From a bacterium (GTDB lineage Bacteria; Armatimonadota; UBA5829), in assembly GCA_021372295.1 (NCBI GenBank), contig JAJFUS010000005.1:62001-126000 (forward strand): a stretch of DNA of 64,000 nt, in the 5' to 3' direction. The stretch's first letter is position 1; every line of letters starts with the position of its first letter. Shown here one piece after another: positions 17,329 through 25,591 of the stretch. Below the pieces are notes generated by a model. That model had not been told where the DNA came from. It did not search any database and worked only from the letters and a program-made list of their open reading frames with translations. The position numbers and the translations under genes were made by a program.

Positions 17329-18009
17329 TCATGGGGATGGAGAATGATCCGCCACACAGCGAAAGCCCAGGCATTCGCTCAAATCGGTCTGCAGTCTGTG
17401 CGACTTATATGCGCATATATACTTATACGGCTCTTTCTGGGCAAATGATCCGCCTTTGACAATCATCGCGCCGTCAGAGTGCGGAGTGGATGTCCATTCC
17501 CAAACGTTTCCGGCCATATCCATCACTCCGTACGGGCTGGAACCCATCGGATGGATGTCCACCGGAGACAGACCGCCCTCGCCACTCACACTGCTCGACA
17601 GTCGATCCGGGTTCCACACTCCTCCCCAGGGAAATAACATACCCAATCTGCCGCGCGCGGCCTTTTCCCATTCTTCCTGGGTCGGGAGGCGCTTTCCGTT
17701 CCATTTTGCATAAGCTTCGGCCATCGGGTATGTCACCATCACAGCGGGCAATCGCGCGGCATCCGTCGGGGGAGGATTGTCCTTTCCATATATCCAGTCT
17801 AAGCCCGATTCGACCACAAATTCGTGAAACTCGGCGTTGGTGACAGGATATTTGTCTATGTAATAGTCAGGCAAATCCATATCGCGCCGGGGCATCGTCA
17901 CGGTGAGTAAATCCGTGGCCAGATCGAACCGTCTGCATATCCGCTTTACTTCTTTTTTATCCAAACCCATAACAAACGAGCCGGAAGGAATCAGGATCAT
18001 ATTGCTCAT
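17329..18009 (-). CDS. formylglycine-generating-enzyme-like (SUMF1/EgtB) domain protein
   Basis: A 226-residue single-domain member of the FGE-sulfatase fold. Typical elements in order: LIPSGSFVMG at the start, DYYIDKYPVTNAEFHEFV, GKRLPTQEEWEKAARG, YGVMDMAGNVWEWTST, VKGGSFAQKE and LGFRCV at the end. The family includes sulfatase activators, EgtB-like enzymes and many proteins of unknown role. I cannot confirm the paired catalytic cysteines of true FGEs; only isolated Cys residues are visible near the C-terminus. No Shine-Dalgarno is clear before the ATG at 18009. Its partner gene encodes a zinc-ribbon membrane protein. Confidence 0.8.
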   Translation of the reverse strand: MSNMILIPSGSFVMGLDKKEVKRICRRFDLATDLLTVTMPRRDMDLPDYYIDKYPVTNAEFHEFVVESGLDWIYGKDNPPPTDAARLPAVMVTYPMAEAYAKWNGKRLPTQEEWEKAARGRLGMLFPWGGVWNPDRLSSSVSGEGGLSPVDIHPMGSSPYGVMDMAGNVWEWTSTPHSDGAMIVKGGSFAQKEPYKYICAYKSHRLQTDLSECLGFRCVADHSPSP

Positions 18010-18057
18010 ACTTAGTGATTAGTTCTTGCGCTTGCATTCGGAATCCTGCCACGGTTT

Positions 18058-18262
18058 AAGAGTTCAGTTCTGCGAAAATTATCTGAGAGTTTCCCCCTCA
18101 GTCCCTTGCAAACCCGCTGGGGCCGCAGACTCCAGACCCCTATATCAGAGTTTGTAATCCACTGACAGGGGATTACAAACTTTGGGGTCAGAACGTCCAA
18201 GAAACCCGGTTTCCTGGCAGAGTCTGGGTTTGGGGCAGAGCCCTAAAATGCTTGCAGACACA
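18058..18262 (-). repeat. multi-hairpin repeat, copy 3 (degenerate)
   Basis: The left terminal repeat (AGTTCAGTTCTGCGAAAATT) is intact. The CTGAGAGTTTCCCCCTCAG hairpin and the central palindrome near 18147-18184 carry unpaired bases, and the right end is eroded. This is the most diverged copy. It abuts the 3' end of the 18265-19215 gene. Confidence 0.8.
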
Positions 18263-18264
18263 AA

Positions 18265-19215
18265 CTATTTGCCCTGGGCAGCCTGTTTCTTTGGTCGTCC
18301 CGCCGAATAAAGCGGCGCGCACGCAGTCGACCGCACGATCACCTCTGTCCTAATTGCATCCCCGTCCTGAACTTTATCCGCGCCAATTGCCGTCACAAGA
18401 AGCATGACCCCAGTCGATCCTTTGAAAGCCTCAGCCGGAATTGTAGCCGATGTGGTGGTTGCGGAAAGCAGGGCTTTCTGCTCAATCAACTTGTCGAGTT
18501 CTTCGCGCGCAAACGCAGTGTTGTCCACATTGAGCGCCGCGCCCGCCTCCGATCCAGCGGTCCAGGTAATCGTTTCGTCCGCGTTGCCTCCGTAAGCAGT
18601 CACCATATATGCCAGCGCATTCGGCACTGCATTCCATTCCACCTTGATCGGCTTGTCGAGATCCACATTCTTATCAAGACCGATAAGCCTTATCGGAGCG
18701 AGGAAATCCTGCTCCGAACTCAAAGTGACAAATGTCGATCCAGTGTAATCGGCCGTAAGATTATATATGCCCACGGCTGAAGCGTTCTCGCTAATCTGCC
18801 CGGCTTTGCCTTTCTTGCTTTGTCCCGGCCAGACAGCAATTGTTTTATAGTCTTGTTGCGAGCGGGGTTCGACGTTATCAGACTCTTTCACGCTTGGCTG
18901 ACCCGGCTCGACGGCCTCCGACGATCCCCAATACGTCTTTAGGGTTACCTTGTCTGAGCCTTTGGCAGCAGTAGATGGTGTCACCGCACTCATCTGCATT
19001 ACGGCTGTCTCGCCGAGCTTTAGTCCGGTGGGGAGAGTCACGCTGGCCTGCGGTTTCGCGGCTGTGTCATTACTCAGAAGCTGCATAGTCAGGCTTCGGA
19101 CTGCCGGATCAGTGTCGGAAACCTTGCCCTGCACGTCAGGTGAAATGGCGGAAATGCCCGGGAAAATCATTCTGGATGTGGTAATGGCTATGACAAACAG
19201 CGCTTTAAGTGCCAA
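18265..19215 (-). CDS. secreted protein with a fibronectin-III-like region, unknown
   Basis: A 316-residue protein that starts at a TTG preceded by AAAGGAA. The N-terminus has a hydrophobic segment (ALFVIAITTSRMIFPGISA) acting as a signal peptide. The mid-part is low-complexity and charged. Near residues 190-240, LDKPIKVEWNAVPNALAYMVTAYG is the core strand pair of a fibronectin-III-like or carboxypeptidase-regulatory fold. It follows the KOW-domain gene by 14 bp on the same strand and may belong to that operon, although the operon's other products are cytoplasmic. I do not recognise the family. Confidence 0.6.
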   Translation of the reverse strand: MALKALFVIAITTSRMIFPGISAISPDVQGKVSDTDPAVRSLTMQLLSNDTAAKPQASVTLPTGLKLGETAVMQMSAVTPSTAAKGSDKVTLKTYWGSSEAVEPGQPSVKESDNVEPRSQQDYKTIAVWPGQSKKGKAGQISENASAVGIYNLTADYTGSTFVTLSSEQDFLAPIRLIGLDKNVDLDKPIKVEWNAVPNALAYMVTAYGGNADETITWTAGSEAGAALNVDNTAFAREELDKLIEQKALLSATTTSATIPAEAFKGSTGVMLLVTAIGADKVQDGDAIRTEVIVRSTACAPLYSAGRPKKQAAQGK

Positions 19216-19229
19216 TTGACGGTTCCTTT

Positions 19230-20354
19230 CTACTGCGTCTCGATTATTTCGACATTCGCTCTAGGTACTGAGACGATTTTCCCATCGTAAAGTTCCGCCT
19301 CCAGCACTCTGACAAGGGCGCCGCTTTCCACCTCGACGGGTTCGGGAGGCAATTTAGTCACAGCGCCGAGTTCACCAAAGTACGGCTCCCGGATTATTCG
19401 CACCGTGCTGCCTATATCAAGTATCTGACCTTTTGACGAGGCTTCGGAGACTTTTGGCGCTTCGTCGAGGGGCGCGACAACCTCGGGACGAATCACGCCA
19501 GCTCTGATCTGAGTGGCTCCGTTGATGGAAACGGTGCGTCCATCGAGCGATTTCAGCAGATTGTATGTGCGGCCAGCCATTTTTATCGAACCAAAACCCT
19601 CGGTAAGGATTAAAGTGGTGGGAATGTCTTCCTGACCGGTGATCGCCACCCCTATATCGTGGCCGAGATATTCGATCAGATCAGTGTCGATTATAGCGCC
19701 GACCACTATCCCGCTGGCGCCGATTTTCGCAGCCTTTTTGATCGCGCCAATGGTAATACCTGCTCCGCCTATCAAGACTTGACCGGCATGGGATTCGTCG
19801 ATCATATCTTCGGTGAGCATGTCGGACGCCGAAGACGCGGGAATCACGATTTTGCCCATCTTCTCGCCGCCGACTCCGAATATCCCCTGCACCAGCGCGC
19901 CATAAGTCTGAACGACAACCCCCTCATCGGGAATTACTTCGTATACGGTACCGTTGACATAAGCATCGACTTCCACCGGCGCGGATTTCAGCCGCACGCC
20001 GACATGTCCCGTAGCGGAGCTGATGAGTTCAACCGTTCCCGAATACGCAGTTTTGCACTCGCTTTTAAACAAGCCGAAAAACGATTTCGTCGAAGCGATC
20101 ACTTGTCCGGCTTCGACTTTATCGCCCTGCGCAATACTCAGCGCCGCGAGCGCTTCCGGCGGCTCAAGGCCTAAAATTTCCGCGACCCTGATGGTCTGAA
20201 TGACGCCCGGAATCTCCGTGCGCGCGACAATCGTACCGGCTTCGACCTTGTCACCGACATTCACCATCACCTGGCCCTTGAGCGGCAGGCGGCGGGTTTT
20301 GTTTATAATTGTGCCGGAACTGATTTTCAGTCCGGGAGTATATGCTGTTCCCAT
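19230..20354 (-). CDS. KOW-motif protein partnered with a MutL/GlmL-family protein
   Basis: A 374-residue cytoplasmic protein. Residues 1-70 form a beta-rich, lipoyl/biotinyl-like 'hammerhead' segment (LPLKGQVMVNVGDKVEAGTIVART, then SIAQGDKVEAGQVIAST). Residues 150-290 form an alpha/beta domain (IVIPASS, QVLIGGAGITIGAIKKAAKIGASGIVVG, TTLILTEGFGS). The C-terminus is a KOW motif (ILDIGSTVRIIREPYFGELG). Its ATG follows the stop of the MutL-like gene with no gap, so the two products are probably made together and may interact. No catalytic motif is evident. The family is conserved in my recollection but uncharacterised. Confidence 0.7.
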   Translation of the reverse strand: MGTAYTPGLKISSGTIINKTRRLPLKGQVMVNVGDKVEAGTIVARTEIPGVIQTIRVAEILGLEPPEALAALSIAQGDKVEAGQVIASTKSFFGLFKSECKTAYSGTVELISSATGHVGVRLKSAPVEVDAYVNGTVYEVIPDEGVVVQTYGALVQGIFGVGGEKMGKIVIPASSASDMLTEDMIDESHAGQVLIGGAGITIGAIKKAAKIGASGIVVGAIIDTDLIEYLGHDIGVAITGQEDIPTTLILTEGFGSIKMAGRTYNLLKSLDGRTVSINGATQIRAGVIRPEVVAPLDEAPKVSEASSKGQILDIGSTVRIIREPYFGELGAVTKLPPEPVEVESGALVRVLEAELYDGKIVSVPRANVEIIETQ

Positions 20355-22136
20355 CTATTCCGTCCTCAGTCCGAGAGCCTCATGCCACTCCCTGAGCTTC
20401 GCGATTCGCAGCGCCGAGTCGTCGGGTAAGACCATCGGCCGACCGCGGCAGTCTATAATCAAGCCGACCACGCCACCCTCGATCTTGCACTTTCTCTCTT
20501 TGCCGACGCCTTCGCCGACATCCATCTTCTTGGCGGGCTTGATCACGGCTTCCACCATCTCACCCGCCGGAATCGGCACGAGCTTGAGGGTTCCGAATGG
20601 CACAGCATGTGTTTCGCCACCGATAGTGACCCAGCACGCGACATCTCCCGGCTTAATCCTGCCGACCGGTGCGATCACATGCCCAAGCTTAATAAGGCAG
20701 TCGCGCTCGAAGACCTGCGCCGCCGCTTCGGGGTGAACGGTCGAGAGCACGCCGAGCTGGGGCATCATAAATATTGAATCGACGGCAAGCATCGTGACGC
20801 CCTCGGGCTGATAGGCGTCGAGCATCATATACGCCGCCTCGACACGCCTGGGCGCGTGACTCAAGACCCCTCCGCTGCCGATAATCATATCCAGGCTCAT
20901 CATGTTCACAAGCGTCTGGCCGGATTCCTGCTGATCCATAATCTCGCCAACGGTGCGCACTGTCTGCACGCCTTTGAGCGAACGCGCGAGTGTCTTGTGA
21001 TGCTCGAACGCAAGCCTTAAAGCCTCGCGCGAAACGGCCTGCTCGACCCGAAGATCGCGCAGAGTCTGCGGGATGGTGGTCGGGCGTATCATTTTATTTC
21101 GGAGGCTGTTGCGAAGCGCGGCTTCGTCCACATCAAATGGAACCCACCTGCCGATCCCGCTTGTGCCGGCCTCGGCGAGCACATTGCAGATAGAGTAACT
21201 CATCCCGAGGTTGGCGCTTACGGTGCGATTGTACGTGCCTTTGAAGACCGAGAAAACGTCTGTCGTCGCGCCGCCAATATCGGCTGCAAGCACGTTGATC
21301 CCGAACTGTTCGGCCACAGTCTGGATGATCTTGCCGACCGCATTTGGCGTGGACATAATGCCCGAGCTGACCCAATCGCTGAGTTTGCCGTATCCCGGAG
21401 CCTGCTGCATAACGTGCTGAAGGAAAAGCTCGTGTATGGCCTCGCGCGCCGGGCCTAGGTTCTCGCGGTCGAGGGTGGGACGCAAATTATCGACAAATCG
21501 AAGATCCACCCTGCCGCCAAGGACTTCCTCCACAGGCTCGCGGGCATCTTTGTTGCCCGCGTATATTACAGGAATGTTCATCCCGATTCCCAGCCTCGGC
21601 CTGGGGTCTGCCGAGACCAGCATCTCTGCAAGCTCCACCAGGTGCTTAACGGTGCCGCCATCGGTGCCGCCGCTCATCAGGATCATATCGGGACGAAGCT
21701 CGCGAATCCGTTTGACTTTCTCGAAGTCTTTCCGGCCATCATCGACCGCCATCACGTCGATTATGATCGCGCCGGCGCCCAACGCGGCTCTCTCCGCGCT
21801 TTCGGCGCTCATCGCCATAACCACTCCCGCCACACTCATCTGCAGCCCGCCGCCCGCGCTGGACGTGGAAAGATATATGTCCACACCCGAGCCATCGGCA
21901 TTCAGAGGAGTCATAATATGATTGTCCGTATCGAGAATAGGCTTATTCGCCAACTCTTCGACCTCGCGCACGGCGTTTACCACACCCACGGTTACGTCGT
22001 CGAACGGAGACTCTACGGTGGTCGGAGCCTCGCCCCTCACCACCAGCCTGTATTCGTCGCCCTGTTTTTCTATCAGTATAGCCTTGGTGGTGGTGCTGCC
22101 GCAGTCCGTTGCCAGTATGCTCTTGATCTCAGTCAT
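20355..22136 (-). CDS. MutL/GlmL-family (glutamate mutase accessory-like) ATPase-fold protein
   Basis: A 593-residue protein of the family named after GlmL/MutL, encoded with glutamate mutase in clostridia. Seen: an actin/Hsp70-type phosphate-1 loop near the N-terminus (ATDCGSTTTKAIL, Asp11), LMSGGTDGGTVKHLVE, and a second loop LAADIGGATTDVFSVF near residue 285. By family analogy it may act as a reactivase or chaperone. No GlmS, GlmE or other B12-dependent mutase subunit lies in the window, so its client is unknown. The operon order is CoA-binding protein, 74-aa protein, this gene, then the KOW protein. Confidence 0.85.
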   Translation of the reverse strand: MTEIKSILATDCGSTTTKAILIEKQGDEYRLVVRGEAPTTVESPFDDVTVGVVNAVREVEELANKPILDTDNHIMTPLNADGSGVDIYLSTSSAGGGLQMSVAGVVMAMSAESAERAALGAGAIIIDVMAVDDGRKDFEKVKRIRELRPDMILMSGGTDGGTVKHLVELAEMLVSADPRPRLGIGMNIPVIYAGNKDAREPVEEVLGGRVDLRFVDNLRPTLDRENLGPAREAIHELFLQHVMQQAPGYGKLSDWVSSGIMSTPNAVGKIIQTVAEQFGINVLAADIGGATTDVFSVFKGTYNRTVSANLGMSYSICNVLAEAGTSGIGRWVPFDVDEAALRNSLRNKMIRPTTIPQTLRDLRVEQAVSREALRLAFEHHKTLARSLKGVQTVRTVGEIMDQQESGQTLVNMMSLDMIIGSGGVLSHAPRRVEAAYMMLDAYQPEGVTMLAVDSIFMMPQLGVLSTVHPEAAAQVFERDCLIKLGHVIAPVGRIKPGDVACWVTIGGETHAVPFGTLKLVPIPAGEMVEAVIKPAKKMDVGEGVGKERKCKIEGGVVGLIIDCRGRPMVLPDDSALRIAKLREWHEALGLRTE

Positions 22137-22142
22137 AAATCG

Positions 22143-22367
22143 TTATACCTTCTGCCAGCGCGAGAACTCGCTGCTGTCGATCTCCACGAAAGGCAGGCCC
22201 TTGGTCTTGTCTATTCGCTCGACATGCGCGATGCCTTCACTTACCCCGAGGAATATAAATGTCTCACCTTTGGGCGAGCGGACTTTGTCGTTGCGATTTA
22301 TTCCGTAAATACCGGGGCCAGTGGCGGCTATAATGTCTCTACGTTGCACTGCAATGGGTTTGTTCAA
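22143..22367 (-). CDS. 74-residue conserved-looking small protein, unknown
   Basis: A short basic protein, no signal peptide, with a beta-rich core (PIAVQRRDIIAATGPGIYGI, then KGETFIFLGVSEGIAHVERI). It could be a small beta-barrel. It sits 6 bp before the MutL-like gene and 22 bp after the CoA-binding gene, on the same strand. That position is the main reason to accept it as real. I recognise no family. Confidence 0.6.
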   Translation of the reverse strand: MNKPIAVQRRDIIAATGPGIYGINRNDKVRSPKGETFIFLGVSEGIAHVERIDKTKGLPFVEIDSSEFSRWQKV

Positions 22368-22389
22368 TACGATTTCCTCCAGTTTCGGA

Positions 22390-22755
22390 TCAGAACTGCC
22401 CTGTTTTAAGCAAAACGAGTGTGCAGGCTTCCTGCACCTGGATGCCCGCTTCTTCGCACCTGCGCGCGAGTTTGTCGTTATAGGCGCCGGGGTTGAGTAT
22501 TACCCGGCGCGGATGCGCCTCGATTATCTCTTCTATGACCGGTGTCGAATTTCTCTCCGAAAGATACACCGTAATCGTGTCGACCGGCTCTGAAATGGAA
22601 CTGAGGCTCGGATAGCATCTTATTCCGTCTATCGGTTTCTTGGACGGGTGCACTGGAAACACTCCATAGCCGTATTCCGCAAGCATTTTTACGGCTTTGT
22701 ATGAATAGCGCTCCGGGTTAGTCGATGCGCCCATTACTACTACGTTATATTTCAT
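22390..22755 (-). CDS. CoA-binding domain protein (YccU type)
   Basis: A 121-residue protein of the CoA_binding_2 family: a lone Rossmann-like domain related to the N-terminal part of succinyl-CoA synthetase alpha. VVVMGASTNPERYSYKAVKML is the nucleotide loop, GYGVFPVHPSKKPIDGIRCYPSL is typical of the family, and VILNPGAYND closes the fold. I chose the ATG at 22755 (8 bases after GGAG), not the one at 22761, which is too close. It is the first gene of the minus-strand operon driven from a strong promoter at 22786-22814. The physiological role of such proteins is poorly known. Confidence 0.85.
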   Translation of the reverse strand: MKYNVVVMGASTNPERYSYKAVKMLAEYGYGVFPVHPSKKPIDGIRCYPSLSSISEPVDTITVYLSERNSTPVIEEIIEAHPRRVILNPGAYNDKLARRCEEAGIQVQEACTLVLLKTGQF

Positions 22756-22785
22756 GCACATGTCTCCGACTCATTTGTAAGGTCT

Positions 22786-22814
22786 ATTATAATCCCATGC
22801 AGGGTATCGTGCAA
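22786..22814 (-). promoter_or_regulatory. strong sigma-70 promoter for the CoA-binding/MutL operon
   Basis: On the minus strand: TTGCAC, 17 bp, TATAAT. Predicted start near 22779, giving a leader of about 23 bases. It is divergent from the PPi-PFK promoter. Confidence 0.65.
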
Positions 22815-22863
22815 AGATAATCTCGGACATACCAGGGCTAATGAGCCAAACTCAGCGACATCT

Positions 22864-22891
22864 TTGCAAAACCCGCCAGATTTACTATAAT
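22864..22891 (+). promoter_or_regulatory. sigma-70 promoter for PPi-PFK
   Basis: TTGCAA (22864-22869), 16 bp, TATAAT (22886-22891). The leader of about 75 bases carries a stem-loop at 22908-22925 (CCCTCCG, loop TATG, CGGAGGG). Confidence 0.6.
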
Positions 22892-22972
22892 GTAGTGGTT
22901 CGCACAGCCCTCCGTATGCGGAGGGTGTATTTGTTGTACGGGCCCAATCCATTTAGAGGAAGAATCAGCAAG

Positions 22973-24664
22973 ATGAGTGCCGACAAATCCGCATTGCAGA
23001 AAGCACGCGCGGCTTATCAGCCGAAACTGCCCAAGGCGCTGCGCACAGGGAACATAAAGGTCGAGCTTGGAGCGCCTACCGAGCCGGCCACCGATAAGGA
23101 AGATATCAAGAAACTCTTCCCTCACACTTATGGCCAGCCCGTGGCGAAAATCGTCGAAGGAGAAGGCAACCTGAACAGCGCTCCCATGAATGTGGGCGTA
23201 GTGCTCTCGGGTGGACAGGCTCCCGGCGGGCATAACGTCATCGCGGGCATCTTCGACGGCCTCAAGGCCGCCAACCCGGAAACGAAGATATATGGTTTCC
23301 TGAAGGGCCCCGGAGGCTGTATCAAGGGCAAGTATAAGGAACTGACCGCAGATATCATCGACGCATATCGCAACACCGGCGGTTTCGACATGATCATGAG
23401 CGGCCGCGACAAGATCGAAAAGCCCGAAGATCTGGCGGCATGCCTGACCAACTTTGCCGAGATGAACCTGGACGGCGTGGTGATAATCGGAGGCGACGAC
23501 TCTAACACGAATGCGGCCGTTCTGGCCGAGTATCTTCGCTCGCAGGATTCAAAAACCCGGGTAATCGGCGTGCCAAAGACTATCGACGGCGACATGAAAA
23601 ATGACCAGATCGAAGCGTCGTTCGGATTCGACACCGCCACCAAAACTTATTCCGAACTTATAGGCAATATCTGCCGCGACGCCACTTCGGCGGTCAAATA
23701 CTGGCACTTCGTAAGGCTTATGGGACGCGCGGCGAGCCATGTCGCGCTGGAGTGCGCGCTGCAAACTCACCCGAATATCTGCCTTGTCTCCGAAGAAATC
23801 CAGGAAAAGGGCACAACTCTTGAAGAAATAGTCAATTATATAGTCGATGTGGTCGTCAAACGCGCCGCAGCAGGCAAAAACTACGGCATTCTGGTGGTTC
23901 CCGAGGGCCTGCCCGAATTCATTTCCGACATAAAGACCATGATCGACGAACTCTCAAACATCCTGGGCAAAGACGAGAAGTTCATCCACGAACTCGGCGA
24001 TCACACTGAGCGTGTTCAGTATCTGAGTGGACAGCTCTCCGATCACAGCGCGCGCGTATACGGCTCGCTGCCGCAGGAGATCCAGGAAGTCCTCCTGAAG
24101 CGCGACAGTCACGGCAACGTGCCGCTTTCACAGGTCGAGACTGAGCGATTGTTGATAGACCTGGTGGCCGACAAGATCAGGTTCCTCAAAAATCACGGCC
24201 AAACCGAAGCGAAGTTCAGCCCTCTGGGTCATTTCTTCGGTTATGAAGGACGCTGCGCGTTTCCATCCAACTTCGACGCGGATTACTGTTATTCCCTGGG
24301 ATATACCGCGGCTCAGATGGTGCGCGCCGACCTTACTGGCTACACCGTAAACGTGCAGAACGTGACTAAATCGTCCGATGAGTGGATCGCGGGCGGGACT
24401 CCCGTCACGATGATGCTCAACATGGAGGTTCGCAAGGGCAAGCCCACACCGGTCATCAAGAAAGCTCTGGTGACCCTCGACAGCGAGCCATTCAAACATT
24501 TCGCCGCCAACCGCGAAGATTGGGCGATCAACGACTGCTATGTCTTCCCCGGCCCTATCCAGTACTTCGGCCCATCGGAAGTCTGCGATGCGCCTACCTG
24601 CACTCTGGCTCTTGAGAAGGGCGAGAAGAAAAAACCGTGCGGTTGCTGCTGCTGCGGGAAGTAG
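22973..24664 (+). CDS. pfp: diphosphate-fructose-6-phosphate 1-phosphotransferase
   Basis: PPi-dependent phosphofructokinase of the long type, 563 residues. It interconverts fructose-6-phosphate and fructose-1,6-bisphosphate with pyrophosphate, reversibly, in glycolysis. GGDDSNTNA (from residue 173) has the Asp that marks PPi use in place of the ATP-type Gly. PKTIDGDMKN (201-210) gives the catalytic TIDxD, and MGRAASHVALE follows. Length and the C-terminal YEGRCAFPSNFD segment fit the plant-beta-like long class. The C-terminus ends with a Cys-rich CGCCCCGK tail after KGEKKKP, which is unusual. The ATG at 22973 follows GAGGA at 12 bases. Confidence 0.93.
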   Translation: MSADKSALQKARAAYQPKLPKALRTGNIKVELGAPTEPATDKEDIKKLFPHTYGQPVAKIVEGEGNLNSAPMNVGVVLSGGQAPGGHNVIAGIFDGLKAANPETKIYGFLKGPGGCIKGKYKELTADIIDAYRNTGGFDMIMSGRDKIEKPEDLAACLTNFAEMNLDGVVIIGGDDSNTNAAVLAEYLRSQDSKTRVIGVPKTIDGDMKNDQIEASFGFDTATKTYSELIGNICRDATSAVKYWHFVRLMGRAASHVALECALQTHPNICLVSEEIQEKGTTLEEIVNYIVDVVVKRAAAGKNYGILVVPEGLPEFISDIKTMIDELSNILGKDEKFIHELGDHTERVQYLSGQLSDHSARVYGSLPQEIQEVLLKRDSHGNVPLSQVETERLLIDLVADKIRFLKNHGQTEAKFSPLGHFFGYEGRCAFPSNFDADYCYSLGYTAAQMVRADLTGYTVNVQNVTKSSDEWIAGGTPVTMMLNMEVRKGKPTPVIKKALVTLDSEPFKHFAANREDWAINDCYVFPGPIQYFGPSEVCDAPTCTLALEKGEKKKPCGCCCCGK

Positions 24665-24689
24665 ATCAAATCTAGATCAAAAAACAATA

Positions 24690-24726
24690 AAGAGTCGGGT
24701 AATATTCAAGGTTACCCGACTCTTTT
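24690..24726 (+). terminator. rho-independent terminator of PPi-PFK
   Basis: AAGAGTCGGGTAA pairs with TTACCCGACTCTT across a short loop and runs into TTTT. The A-run on the other side also makes it usable in reverse. Confidence 0.9.
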
Positions 24727-24798
24727 CGTATATGATCATTTCCGTTATGACAATCACACTTGCGCGAGGCACAGCTTTACAGTATACTGTGTGTGCGC

Positions 24799-24826
24799 TT
24801 GGTTATTAATCACTCAGGCTTAATAT
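24799..24826 (+). promoter_or_regulatory. possible sigma-70 promoter
   Basis: TTGGTT (24799-24804), 16 bp, TAATAT (24821-24826), before the secreted protein gene at 24879. Confidence 0.35.
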
Positions 24827-24878
24827 ATGCAACATCTATACGCGCTGGAGTTCATCTTTGGTCAAGGAGCAATTCATA

Positions 24879-25526
24879 ATGAAATCACCCAAGTTAACAT
24901 TAGTCGTTTTATTGCTTTTGTTCTGTGCAACAATGACAAATGCACAGACACCATTTGCAGCGAAAGCCTGTACAAAGCTTGAGTATTGCAATGCAATTAT
25001 GAGTCTTCCTGCAACGAGTAATGACTGGAGAAGATTGGCTTCCGGGCTCCAAGCAAATATTGAAAATGACATTCTAACCTACAATCGATCAATGCAGGAT
25101 GCAAAAGATGGAACTACAATAAGTTCCGGAGTGGCGACTATGTTGAGCCTGATAGGTGCAGCTATTATAGGCAGCAGCGACTCTGATACGACAAGGAAAC
25201 ATGTTGGATTGGCGACTTCAATAGTTTCCGCCGCGATTGGCCTTTATCAAGTGATTCAAGGCGTCAAAGGAGGACCTGCTGAGTATGTAAACAATGCAAA
25301 TGCGTTATTACGCAACTGGAATACGGCAGCTCTGAAAGCAACTAATGATGAGGATCTGCAAAAAGCCTATGCCACGTTTTCTTCAGGAGCTTATGACTTG
25401 CAGAAATCTTCTTATGCTCACTTCACTATTCCCTCTCCCGTAGACCTCAACTTGGAAAAAAAGACTCCAACACCAGAGCCGAACCCAAAACCTGGACCAA
25501 CACCAAGCCCGTCACCTGACAAATAA
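24879..25526 (+). CDS. secreted protein with proline-rich tail, unknown
   Basis: A 215-residue protein with signal peptide MKSPKLTLVVLLLLFCATMT, cut near NAQ. The ATG is 10 bases after AAGGAG. The body is mostly helical, with a possible membrane-active hairpin: the glycine-rich segment SSGVATMLSLIGAAIIGSS, then GLATSIVSAAIGLYQVIQG. The tail is PTPEPNPKPGPTPSPSPDK, a wall- or membrane-spanning type of linker. Base composition is visibly more AT-rich than its neighbours and codon choice is less biased, which hints at acquisition. I recognise no family. Confidence 0.6.
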   Translation: MKSPKLTLVVLLLLFCATMTNAQTPFAAKACTKLEYCNAIMSLPATSNDWRRLASGLQANIENDILTYNRSMQDAKDGTTISSGVATMLSLIGAAIIGSSDSDTTRKHVGLATSIVSAAIGLYQVIQGVKGGPAEYVNNANALLRNWNTAALKATNDEDLQKAYATFSSGAYDLQKSSYAHFTIPSPVDLNLEKKTPTPEPNPKPGPTPSPSPDK

Positions 25527-25570
25527 AAAACACAGGAGGTGCATTGGAGATTCATTCGCCCTGCACCTCC
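25525..25570 (-). terminator. rho-independent terminator
   Basis: GGAGGTGCA (25535-25543) pairs with 25562-25570. On the minus strand it is followed by a T-run (25530-25525). It ends the pseudoprotease-TPR gene and overlaps the stop of the facing gene. Confidence 0.7.
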
Positions 25571-25591
25571 CACGCTTTGACATCCGCCAGC

